DNA of 64,000 nt from Lepidostoma basale. Its lineage: Eukaryota > Arthropoda > Insecta > Trichoptera > Lepidostomatidae. The DNA lies in NCBI GenBank assembly GCA_022606425.2, contig JAHDVF020000742.1, positions 248,001 to 312,000 of the forward strand, in the 5' to 3' direction. Position numbers and translations under genes: made by a program. The notes below the pieces were generated by a model. That model searched no databases and was not told the DNA's origin. It saw only the letters and a list, made by a program, of their open reading frames with translations. Positions 20,200 through 28,863 of this stretch are shown piece by piece; position 1 is the stretch's first letter; each line of letters begins with the position of its first letter.

Positions 20200-20548
20200 T
20201 TGATATGGAAGACCAAGGCTGCGATGGATGAAATAATGAAAGGATCATTAAGATGGTTTGGACATATGGAAAGAATGAATGAAGAAAGAATGGTAAAAAA
20301 AATATATGTTAACGATGTAAATGAAACCAGAAATAGAGGAAGACCGAGGAAAACGTGGCACGATCAAATAAATCAAATATTGAATGTCGGCCAAGTGAGG
20401 AGTCAGAGAAATTGACGCGCGTGCATGACACGATGTATGAATGTCGAGGAATCGAGAGAAATATGTCAGGAAAGAAAAGTGTGGCAGTCCATTCTTTATG
20501 CCTACCCCTTCGGAGAGACGGCGTGATGGTTAGTTAGTTTAGTTTTTT
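20200..20548 (+). pseudogene. RTE-A LINE C-terminus, (GTTA)n tail
   Basis: The frame from 20200 carries MDEIMKGSLRWFGHMERMNE and RGRPRKTWHDQINQILNVGQ, and then shifts frame. The 3' end gtgtggcagtccattcttta and ttagttagttta marks the GTTA-tail subfamily (aagaaaagtgtggcagtcc). The 55085-55350 copy is its closest relative here. Confidence 0.8.
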
Positions 20549-20554
20549 TTTATA

Positions 20555-20825
20555 ATGGTGGTGGTGGTCTAGGGGATAGAACGCCTGGCTCCTGATCCAG
20601 GGGACATGGGTTCAAGCCTGGACACGACCAGATTCCTTCTTTATAATAATGAGCTATTTTCTGCTCACAATGAAGATTGTAAAATAAATTCTAATATTAT
20701 TGATGTAAATCCTTGATATTAGTATTTAAAAAAAAAAAACTTTAAATTCTTCTAAATGTTTTATTACATATATGTTATTGATATCGCTGTATGTTACCCT
20801 TTATAAATAAATAAAATAAATAAAT
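20555..20825 (+). mobile_element. tRNA-derived SINE, second family
   Basis: The head ggtctaggggatagaacgcc (box A-like) and gggttcaagcc (box B-like) is followed by a ~180-bp body. The body ends in ccctttataaataaataaaa, an (AAAT)n tail. There is no similarity to the other SINE outside the promoter boxes. Single copy in the window. Confidence 0.7.
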
Positions 20826-21618
20826 TACATAGAAATGACAAGTTTCACTTTGTTAACGAATCAATTTGTAGCGAGAATCAGGCGCGAATCTTTTTAAAGA
20901 GCAAATGGAGCAGATATGGAACTCTAGGTAATTGATCTGGTTTTTCATTGATAACAATAATAAAGGGACAAGAGAAAAACCCGTAAATATGAAAGTAGTT
21001 CTTGGAAATAATTGAAGCATTTCGTGTCTACTTATAGATAATGTTTTCATATTTAAAGTATACGTAATTATAAAATAATATTATGTGAGATTGTATAGTA
21101 TATATGTATATAATAATTAAGTTCAATTCACCTGAAAGGTGCCTAAAGTAAATCAGAAAAAACGTGTTTTAACAATAATTACAAAGCGAAAATATGTATT
21201 TACAGTAAATGATTTTATATATTTGACATACATATTTATGCATTTAAGTATTTTAATTCTTTCTTCTGCGTTATTCTTCTTCTAACGGTCATATTTTAGT
21301 GGGGTAATTACGAATCTTTGCGCAATATTATGTGTAGTGAAAAAAATCTTATTTGACTAAACTTGTATTTTTTTAAATTGAGGCTTATTTTTGAAGCTAT
21401 TCTTAATTCTTAGTAATAATACTTTGGCGCGTTTTTAACTAAACCTTTATTAATTGTATTTAATATATTTATCCTATTATTATAAGGTTTTTTCTGCTAA
21501 CGTAGATTGACACACTGGATAAATTTTATGGAGTTATTTTTAATTTGTTACGCAGTTGAAATTTAACTTCTTTCATACGTAAATAAGTACTCTCGCGGAT
21601 TTTTTAACAACGGCACAT
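20826..21618. other. No recognised feature
   Basis: About 790 bp of AT-rich sequence with no window-internal repeats, no long frame and no hairpin. It is one of the few candidate single-copy stretches. Confidence 0.45.
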
Positions 21619-21619
21619 C

Positions 21620-22005
21620 ACTTTGACTTGGACTTGAAGCTTCTGCCTTACAGAGGTTCAGCTCTATTGGTATTCCTTTTACGTCTGTGAGAAACATTGT
21701 TGAAAAAGTGATTTGGTGGTTGTTTTATGCGGAGGATAAATGTGTAGCCCGGGGTGTTCCTCCAAAAGAGGGCGAGGGGGGATTTAGGATTTATCATCCT
21801 ACATTATTCTTGCGCCCAAACACACAAGCGCCCAAAATCGATCCTTCTTCAGAGGAACACTCCGGGCCACACAAATCATGCCCCCGCATAAAACAATAAC
21901 CCACCAAATCACCTTCCAACAATGTTCCCATCAGACGTAAGAGGAATAGCCGCAAGAGCTGAACCTGTGTAAGCCAGAAGATCCAAGTCCAAGTTTGTTT
22001 TTTTC
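21620..22005. mobile_element. Foldback element with ~165-bp arms
   Basis: The left arm (about 21625-21785: acttggacttgaagcttctg, cagaggttcagctctattgg, acattgttgaaaaagtgatt, tgttcctccaaaagagggcg) and right arm (about 21845-22000) are inverted copies at roughly 85-90% by eye, around a ~60-bp loop. Single arms are at 7285-7465 and 13815-13995, and a trace at 44265-44335. No transposase is present. It resembles a foldback or long-TIR MITE family. Confidence 0.75.
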
Positions 22006-22149
22006 AAAGTCATCCTTCCTCTTCAGAGAGTAAGGTAGGAATTCGAACATCGATGTTCATAATCCGCTTCGTATACCTATCTTCAATTGAAACGAGTTCG
22101 TCCATGTGAAGTAAAAATGGCGTATATTGATATTTGGAAATGTGAATGA

Positions 22150-22252
22150 TTGCTTGTGTGATTAATGAAGTGTCACACTGCCATCGCCGGGAATCGAACC
22201 CAGGACCTTCGGCATGGAAGTCAGAGCTCGTAACCACTCTGCCACGAAGTGT
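22150..22252 (-). mobile_element. tRNA-derived SINE head (copy 2)
   Basis: On the minus strand it reads cttcgtggcagagtggttac, then gggttcgattcccggcgatg, then a partial gtgtgacact hairpin. The body toward 22010 is degenerate. It is the same family as 18220-18415. Confidence 0.7.
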
Positions 22253-22254
22253 TA

Positions 22255-22893
22255 AAATTGTTTGAATGAAATAGGTGTGTAATGAAAGTAAAAAAATACG
22301 TCTGTTCTGTTCTGCTAGAAATCTCCGGTGGTAGATTAGAGTATATTATGAAGCACTTTTACATTTGCGTATTTGAGCTTAATTACGTCGAGTTGTGTGC
22401 CACACCACAAATTAAGTGCATCATAAAAAAATATATGTTATTGATTTAACATATATAATTTAACAAGAAAAAGTTATGGAAAACGCCTAGAGTCATAAAG
22501 AGTTCCTGGTATAAACATAGAAAGTTTATCAGGATGAGTCAAGAGTTGAACGTATTGGGAAAACGGTAGGTGCCCCATAAGTGTGTCATTAGCACGTTAT
22601 TGGTACTAGGAACAGCTTACTGTTACTATTTATAGCATTAGGCCGTTGCTTCGAGGCTTTCTTGTCTATTATTAAACGACTACACTATTCACCTTGTTAT
22701 GGCACAATGATTTTCTTTTTATCATATGTTATTCTGTTTTCTTAAGAACTTGTAATAAATGCATACACCGTAGTGATTCACTGCCTGATATTGAGTTATA
22801 AAGAAAAAAAATATTCGAGTAAAACAACATTTACGATTTTAAATATTTCTTGGATTTATTACGAATATGAAATTCTGTAAAAAATAAATTATT
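22255..22893. other. No recognised feature
   Basis: AT-rich, no supported frame and no repeat seen elsewhere in the window. Confidence 0.5.
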
Positions 22894-22894
22894 T

Positions 22895-23105
22895 AACACT
22901 AACTAACCATCACGTCATCTCATCGAAGGGGCAGGACAGAAATAATGGAATGCTACAGCGTTCTTTCCTTACATATTTCTGTTGATTCCTCTTCATTCAT
23001 ACAACGTGCTATGCATGCACGTCGATTTATTGTAACGTTAGTCGTTATAATGTGAACGAAAGAAGAAATATAGGAAGACCGAGAAAATCATGCCATGGAT
23101 AAATA
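22895..23105. pseudogene. RTE-A copy with internal inversion
   Basis: 22895-23032 is the minus-strand 3' end (ctaactaaccatcacgtcat to gcacgtcgattta). Then 23040-23100 reads on the plus strand (aatataggaagaccgagaaa), the NRGRPRKSW segment. The two parts are adjacent in the family but in opposite strands, so this copy is a 5'-inverted insertion (twin priming) or has been rearranged later. Confidence 0.6.
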
Positions 23106-23199
23106 AAATGTAACACGATGTCGTAGAATTACCGATATTCTGCCCCGGAATAGAGCCTTTGTGACCCAGAATCCTGAAGTGGTGGCCTTGATAAAATAG

Positions 23200-23355
23200 A
23201 AGAGGCATAGATTGACCACAAAAAGGTAGACCGATGATATTATGCAACTTGTGGGTCGTTGGTGGGAACAGATAGCCCAAGATAGAATATGCTGGAAGAG
23301 TTTAGAAGAGACCATATCCAGCAATGGAGAAAAATTGACTGAAAAGAAGAAGACA
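23200..23355 (+). pseudogene. LINE-C/D-like C-terminal fragment
   Basis: A G-R-P..DDI start at 23208 leads into VGRWWEQIAQDRICWKSLEE and a gaaaagaagaagac end. This is the W...AQDR..W..L.EA segment. Frame changes occur near 23225. Confidence 0.55.
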
Positions 23356-23379
23356 CAGCACATCAAATTGTTCCACGTT

Positions 23380-23665
23380 AGAAATACGAGATACTCCCTA
23401 AAGTCTCTTCCCACCAGTGTCACCAGAGGCAGGGTGGTTCTGGCGGCCGGTAGATTGAACAATCTATATCTTTGAGCTGCGAAGATATCAATCAGTTGAG
23501 AACAAAAAGATGTCTAAGATCTTGAAATGTCTCCTAATATATTTAAATGAATGGGTTATGTGAAACCGGTGTCTTCGAAGCTGCAGAGAATTGGCCTCTA
23601 ACATTCCTAAAAGGAATACCGTGGGTTCCAAAATAAATCACTATCACTAAATAAAATACAGTTAA
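23380..23665 (-). pseudogene. CR1-G C-terminal fragment
   Basis: The minus strand reads LPAARTTLPLVTLVGRDFRE, matching the 19.4 kb copy, and upstream aggaatgttagaggccaatt. The 3' UTR and tail are missing. Confidence 0.65.
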
Positions 23666-23687
23666 GATTAAACTTATTTCTTATTTC

Positions 23688-24005
23688 CTATGGCCATACA
23701 ACTCTTGAAGAGTTTTAGCCTCCTTGATGATTTTTCGTCAAGCTCCTCGATCCTGCGCCTTTTGCTCACAGCAGTCAGATTCGCCCAACCTAGCCAGGTC
23801 AGCCAGAACATTGTCCATTAGGCGCTGTCTAGGCCTTCCGAGAGGTCTTACTCCAGTCGGTCTAGACGCGTACAGGGTCATGATTGCTCTGGTCTCTTCG
23901 GCTCGGCGTACGTGCCCAATCCATGCTAGGCGACCGGCTCTCACGGTGCTCGTTATAAGGGACTGCTGAGATCCGTACGATGATCCAGCAGCCACCACCA
24001 CCATC
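23688..24005 (-). pseudogene. RTE-B LINE C-terminus (longest copy)
   Basis: The frame 24004-23738 reads SQQSLITSTVRAGRLAWIGH, then VRRAEETRAIMTLYASRPTG, then RPRQRLMDNVLADLARLGES. It then shifts frame before the YGH end at 23690. It shows more of the RTE-B post-RT region than the other two copies. The tail is truncated (aagaaataag). Confidence 0.75.
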
Positions 24006-24009
24006 AGTT

Positions 24010-24555
24010 AAGATTAAAAGCATAGTTTAATTGTACTATTTTCAGTTTATTTAGTTTTCCCTAAGCATGTCGTTTTAAATTAACTTATACCCGTTGAATA
24101 GAATAAACCCGTTGAATTAATTTGATAACATCGTCTGGCATATCAGTCAAATTGAATTAAAAAATATTACGTATTCAAACCACTATCAAATTATGTCATA
24201 ATTAGTCATCGGTGTCGTAAGACCTTGTAAACAGGTTACATAAAAAATCTTTAATACTTTGGAAGCAGTTAAAAAAATGGGTGAATCATTATTTCAGTGA
24301 TATCGAAAGATGCAGTAATCTTGAACTGACTCAGTCATCTTTTCATGAAATTATTTCTTGCGGTTTCAAACGATCCTTTTACGAGGAAATGTATACTCTC
24401 GTTTCCATAGAACCTATGATGAGTTTATTTGAATGTAGTGTGTCTTTGTATTCCATACACGACAGGCAAACTACCAAAGGATATTTATTGTGGCCGTTGA
24501 TCAGAACATCTGTCCTGAGGGGAGCTCATTTCAACAAAGGATTGTTGAAATATAT
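24010..24555. other. Unassigned, with one 109-codon frame
   Basis: A plus-strand frame (24281-24610) reads through FSDIERCSNLELTQSSFHEI and into RTE-A sequence at its C-terminus. I recognise no family in its first 90 codons. The stretch is less AT-rich than its surroundings and could be a captured fragment, or chance. Confidence 0.35.
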
Positions 24556-24642
24556 AGAGGTCCGTAAGAAGAAATGTAAGGCAGATGATTGCATCATAAG
24601 TAAAATTTAAAAAAAATATCCCTGAGATGATTTGAACATATG
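24556..24642 (+). pseudogene. RTE-A, left part of a split copy
   Basis: gtaagaagaaatgtaaggca (KKKCKADDC) to gagatgatttgaacatatg. The copy resumes at about 25137 after a LINE-H insertion. Confidence 0.75.
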
Positions 24643-25136
24643 TCTCTCTTCTTCTTTCCCTTTGCCATTTCCCATCATCTGGGGTCGGCCCTCCTCGTAC
24701 GAAAACGCCAAACTTTTCTATGTTGACTCATCTCCACTGTCAGGTTCTCACGTTGGAGCTCTTTTTCCATATTGGCCCACCATATTGCCATTGGGCGACC
24801 TCTTCTTCTTGGTTTTGTGGGAACGCTGACGGCTTTTTGGACAATGTGTTCGCTGTCTCTTCGCATCACATGACCGTAATTTTTCCGTTATTGGGGCAAC
24901 CTTAAAGCTACCCCTCACGTGTTCGTTCCTTACGTGGTCCAGCCTTGTGACGCCTCCGGCCCACCTCAGCATTTTCATCTCGGCAGCGTGGACTCGACAT
25001 CCTTGGACTCTTTTGTTGGTCCAGCACTCTACTCCATATAGCATGGCTGGCCTCACTGCAGTCGTGCATACTCTGACCTTAGTCCTGATTGGAATTTTTT
25101 GATAACACAGGACACCTCCACAGATAGAGGTTTTAA
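24643..25136 (-). pseudogene. LINE-H C-terminus inserted into RTE-A
   Basis: The minus strand encodes RPAMLYGVECWTNKRVQGCR, VHAAEMKMLRWAGGVTRLDH and, after a frameshift at about 24870, MRRDSEHIVQKAVSVPTKPR with GRPMA.WWANMEKELQRENL. This is the C-terminal region of an RTE-like LINE, single copy here. A candidate duplication aacatat flanks it (24636-24642 and about 25134-25140). Confidence 0.75.
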
Positions 25137-25392
25137 CATATAATATGTAACTAATGGATAAGAGAAGAATGGTTAAAATGTTGTATACAAGCAGTGTGAG
25201 TGGAGAGAGAATCAGTGGAAAACCAAGGAAGGCATGGCATGAGTAAATTAATCAAATACATGGCGGCTACATTCGAAGTCGGAAAAATCGTAGATGTCGA
25301 GAAAGCTCGAGAGATATGTCAGGATATAGGAGTTTGATGGTCCATCTTCTCTTCTATGGGGAAACGGCGTGATAGTTAGTTAGTTAGTTAGT
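25137..25392 (+). pseudogene. RTE-A, right part of the split copy
   Basis: Resumes at ctaatggataagagaagaat and runs to the (TTAG)n tail at 25373-25392. Stop codons lie within the former frame (gcatgagtaaattaat). Confidence 0.8.
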
Positions 25393-25394
25393 AA

Positions 25395-25762
25395 TAGTAT
25401 ACATAACATTTCTAACTAACATATAATTTGACAAGTATTAGCCATGAAAGTGTAATTCATAAGTATTATATTATATCAATTGATGAGATGAATAAACGTT
25501 CGATTAACCCTGATGTATGTAGGACAATGCTTTCATTAGTCACGTATAATACACCTAAAGTAGAAAAAGGGCAATGTATTGTGCTCCAGCAATAATAATG
25601 CTACTTCGAGGAAATCTTAGAACAATACTACAAGTCACAGTTTCTTAGGAAAAACTTATGTCTTACGCTTTAATTATAAATGTCAATAGATTATGAACTA
25701 ATACGCAATTCCTAGTTTTAAATAAATTAAACACTATGCAAATGTTTAAACGAATAAATACA
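25395..25762. other. No recognised feature
   Basis: AT-rich, no supported feature. Confidence 0.5.
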
Positions 25763-25764
25763 TA

Positions 25765-26019
25765 TCGCACGTTGAAAACAAAAGTGACACTATACAAAAA
25801 TCTCAATTTTTCAGTACGGTCATTTAAAGTTTTTGTGAGGTCAATAACTTGACTGTGAGTAGAAATATACCTAATGTTGTTGTGTTATATATTAGTTTAG
25901 ATAATATTCTATCAGAATCTAGTTGATTTTAATTAGGATAATAAGCAGGCAAAACTTTAAATGACCGCACTGAAAAATTGAGATTTTTGTATAGTGTCAC
26001 TTTTGTTTTCAACGTGCGA
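25765..26019. mobile_element. 255-bp MITE with ~72-bp inverted repeats
   Basis: The left arm tcgcacgttgaaaacaaaag..caatttttcagtacggtcat and right arm are complementary over about 72 bp with one or two mismatches. TA dinucleotides flank both ends (25763-25764 and 26020-26021), as expected for a Tc1/mariner-mobilised MITE. The ~105-bp core is non-coding. No other copy is in the window, and the autonomous partner is unknown. Confidence 0.8.
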
Positions 26020-26021
26020 TA

Positions 26022-26225
26022 TTTGAATAACATTTTTGAAAACATTGTATTACAACTCTATATTTTATTATAATTAGAAGAAAAACATGTTTCAGGACAT
26101 AGAAGCCCTTCATCGGTGTAAAAATGAATTAAAGTTTTTTTCTCGAAATGTTTCGAAGACTTTACACCTTAATCATCGGGGGAACAAATGGGTTTATATC
26201 GTTCTCCCGAAGTCCATAGTGTTAA
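26022..26225 (-). mobile_element. Two PLE-like 3' fragments
   Basis: 26030-26120 (gaaaacattgtattacaac, aaacatgtttcaggacatag, ccttcatcggtgtaaa) matches the left arm of the 52.15 kb hairpin. 26125-26225 matches the tctcgaaatgtttcgaagac family of 16.5 kb and 60.9 kb, ending at the recurrent gtgttaacgc flank. Confidence 0.6.
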
Positions 26226-26309
26226 CGCATTAAATTTATCTAAAATTGACAAAATCGTTACATACATTATAATATATTTATTTAAAATATTTTATTTTTT
26301 ATATACTTT

Positions 26310-26520
26310 GTTAACAACACACACTTTATTAAATTTGTTTTTAATAAAAACCATACATGTTTCGGACACACAGGCCCTTCATCAGTGATGTATGATAAAT
26401 ATTATATACATATTTATAATATTTATATAATATTTATCACCTATCACTGATTGGCTTTATGTGTCAGAAACATGTTTGATTTTTAATTTTTTTTTTTTAA
26501 ATAAAGTGTTTGATGTATAT
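26310..26520. mobile_element. Head-to-head HHL hairpin with consensus CTGATGA
   Basis: The minus-strand core has CTGATGA at 26379-26385 and GAAAC at 26359-26363, followed by AT-GT. The plus-strand arm has actgattgg and cagaaacatgtttg. Both lead outward to aataaagtgt tails. Stem II of the minus copy is weak (GG/CC closing). Confidence 0.65.
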
Positions 26521-26822
26521 AAATTATATAAAAAATAAACATTTAACATCCGCAACACAAAGTTATGGCAAATATAGAAGAATTTTTTTTTAATTTTACT
26601 TTTTACTCTTTCCAGGTATCAAATAATGTGTCACACATTTTACCTACGAATGGTTTACATTTTACCTGAGAATTTTAATAAAGGAATTTCATTGTAACTT
26701 TTATCAAATCACTTCAAGTATTCTTTGAAAATAATCGTTGGCGCCTACAACCATAAATTTTATTTTTTTCCAATCATTATTATCCTATTCATATTAATAT
26801 TATTATTCTTATTATCGACGAT
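26521..26822. other. No recognised feature
   Basis: AT-rich, no supported feature. Confidence 0.5.
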
Positions 26823-26824
26823 CT

Positions 26825-26965
26825 GTGACATAGAAACTTTATCTCTTTGGAAAATGAGGTCTAGCTGTCCTTACATCTCTTCGATGGTCATCCAGATGAG
26901 ATTTCGTTAGCTACAATATATGAGTCTGTCACTATTCAATCTGGTTACATAATACCTCCAGTATC
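26825..26965 (-). pseudogene. LINE-N fragment
   Basis: cgatctgtgacatagaaact, gtccttacatctcttcgatg and tctgtcactattcaat match 41205-41400 in order. Diverged, no frame. Confidence 0.5.
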
Positions 26966-27307
26966 TTCTTGTGAGATCACTAAGAAGAATGTGAATGTAT
27001 GGAAAACGTTGTATGATAGAATACCGAACGATGAAATAAGAAAGAAATGTAAGGCAGATGACTGCATCATGGATAAAATTAAAAAAGGATCCCTGAGATG
27101 GTTTGAACATATGGAACGAATGGATGAGAGTAAAATGGTTAAAAAGTTGTACACAAGCAGCGTGAGTGGAAAAAAAGCCGAGGATGACCGAGGAAACCAT
27201 GGCATGACCAAATTAATCAATTACTAAAAGACGGTCACATTCGAAGTTGGAATAATCGACGTGCGTGCATGGTACGATGTATGAATGTAGAGGAATCCCG
27301 AGAGGTA
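26966..27307 (+). pseudogene. RTE-A LINE, left part, host site of the gypsy element
   Basis: The frame from 26991 reads NVWKTLYDRIPNDEIRKKCK, ADDC, GSLRWFEHMERMDESKMVKK and NHGMTKLINY, i.e. the RTE-A C-terminus with frameshifts. It is cut at 27307 by the LTR and continues at 33886. The gypsy 4-bp duplication ggta is at 27304-27307. Confidence 0.85.
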
Positions 27308-27638
27308 TGTTACGGTCTTCCAAAATGAAAATGCACGATCGACTGGATCTCGATGATTTATTATATAAATATACAATATGTGTGTTACAAGCTTTGTTTC
27401 CAAAATTAATGTGTGTGACAAATACAGCAAATTCCCTATTTATAAGCAGGAGTTATCAAGAAACATTAAGATAACATCCTGGACCTTGCTGCATTCAAAG
27501 TGCATAAGTTCTGTTGAGCTTTCAAAGTCCATATTCACAGCATGTTTACAGATAGATTAGGGGGAACAGGAAGTCCACACCAGATAAAGAGATGCTTAAT
27601 TACATTTTTTGGGTCTGCTTACTAGTGGGTACATAACA
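27308..27638 (-). repeat. 3' LTR (331 bp)
   Basis: In the sense direction it opens TGTTATG, with a TATA-like TATAAATA at 27438-27445, an AATAAA signal at 27357-27362 and closes with GTAACA at 27308. Same length and, by inspection, same sequence as 33555-33885. The 60-codon frame seen in both LTRs is incidental. Confidence 0.93.
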
Positions 27639-27650
27639 CCTCCCTCAACA
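27639..27650 (-). other. Polypurine tract
   Basis: Sense strand gttgagggagg lies directly upstream of the 3' LTR TGTTATG, as needed for plus-strand priming. Confidence 0.8.
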
Positions 27651-28863
27651 AGATGAGATAATGGCCTTTTGCTTTTATCTCATATCGTTTCAGAGTCTTG
27701 CACTTCTCCTTGGTGATGTCTCTTCAAGAGATTGTTCATCATTTATTTATATATCGTTTTGTCTAGTTACATTCGATTTACATATTAAACAATTCATTAT
27801 GGCTGGTACACACATACATTGGCTTAAATCATCATTTCTTAAACTTTTGTTCAATATTTCTTACATTATGTTACTTATAATTAACAAATATCAGAATTGA
27901 CAACATTATACAATATAAGTAAAGTAATGGTTGCTTACAATTGTTTATAATATTTTTGATTATTTGATTGAATGAATTTTTTTTTCATTTATTTTATCTG
28001 ATTATTTAGCTACTACAATTTTTCATTTTCCAGCTTAATATCTTATTTCATTGAAGTTATTTATAATTCTAAGTTTCACAATTACAATGGAAATGATAAA
28101 GTTCAATTAACAAATATATTTCACAAATTGGTCTACTGTACTCGAATACAAGTTATACACTTTATTATCAGTCTTGACAATTACTTTATCATCAAATGTT
28201 ACAAATTATTCAAATTATCTAATTATGTATAAGTCGTTTACAAGAACATAAAATCCATTAGTTCCTTTAAATATCTCCTTTCAATTCTAAATTAAACTAA
28301 ATTTTTATTTACTTTCAAATAATATAATTTCAACTTTTCAAAATTTTGTCGAATATTTGTTTATTCTTATCTAAACTAATTAAGATATCCTTAACATTGG
28401 TCGTTGTTATCTTTAAAACTCGAATTTGTTCATTTTAACAGTTCAAAATTCTTTATCCTCAGAATTTAATTTATTAGTAGCGTCATTGTACACATGTCCT
28501 TCGTTATCATCTAAATTTCCAAAAAGACCTTTGAACGTATGTCCTAAAACCTCGTGTGTTTCTAGTTTTTTGTTCGCCTAGAGTTTCTTTTAAATTTTTA
28601 TCTCATTGATTAGATACTGCAATTAACTTTGACAAAATATTCAGAGTTGGTTCATAATTTTTAATATTATTATAATTATCTTGGAGTTATTACACAAATC
28701 CTTAGATTTCGCACATAATTTTAATTAATTCTAACTTCTTCAAATAAAACCATTAAACAATAATGTTTACTATTAAAATTTTTCATTCTTACTTGCTATC
28801 AATAACTTCTATTGTATATCTATGTTCTTAATTAAATTTCAATAATTCTCTGTGAAATTAACT
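27651..28863 (-). pseudogene. Decayed env-like region of the gypsy element
   Basis: No long frame survives, but short sense-strand frames between about 28380 and 28700 keep the order of an insect retroviral envelope (baculovirus F-like). One frame has KTRNTRG, a possible R-x-x-R cleavage site (about 28546-28580). The adjacent frame has LFGNLDDNEG (about 28500-28535), like the GNLD segment after the fusion peptide of errantivirus envelopes. A frame near 28350-28420 looks like a coiled segment. A TGA splits the first frame and a frameshift separates the motifs. The remainder is AT-rich. The protein cannot be made. Confidence 0.55.

Noticed and set aside
20560..20635. tRNA gene
   Set aside because: Promoter boxes only. 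It is followed by a ~180-bp body and (AAAT)n tail, so it is a SINE.
27378..27560. 60-codon protein repeated at 27.4 and 33.6 kb
   Set aside because: It is the same chance frame in both LTRs, antisense to the element.
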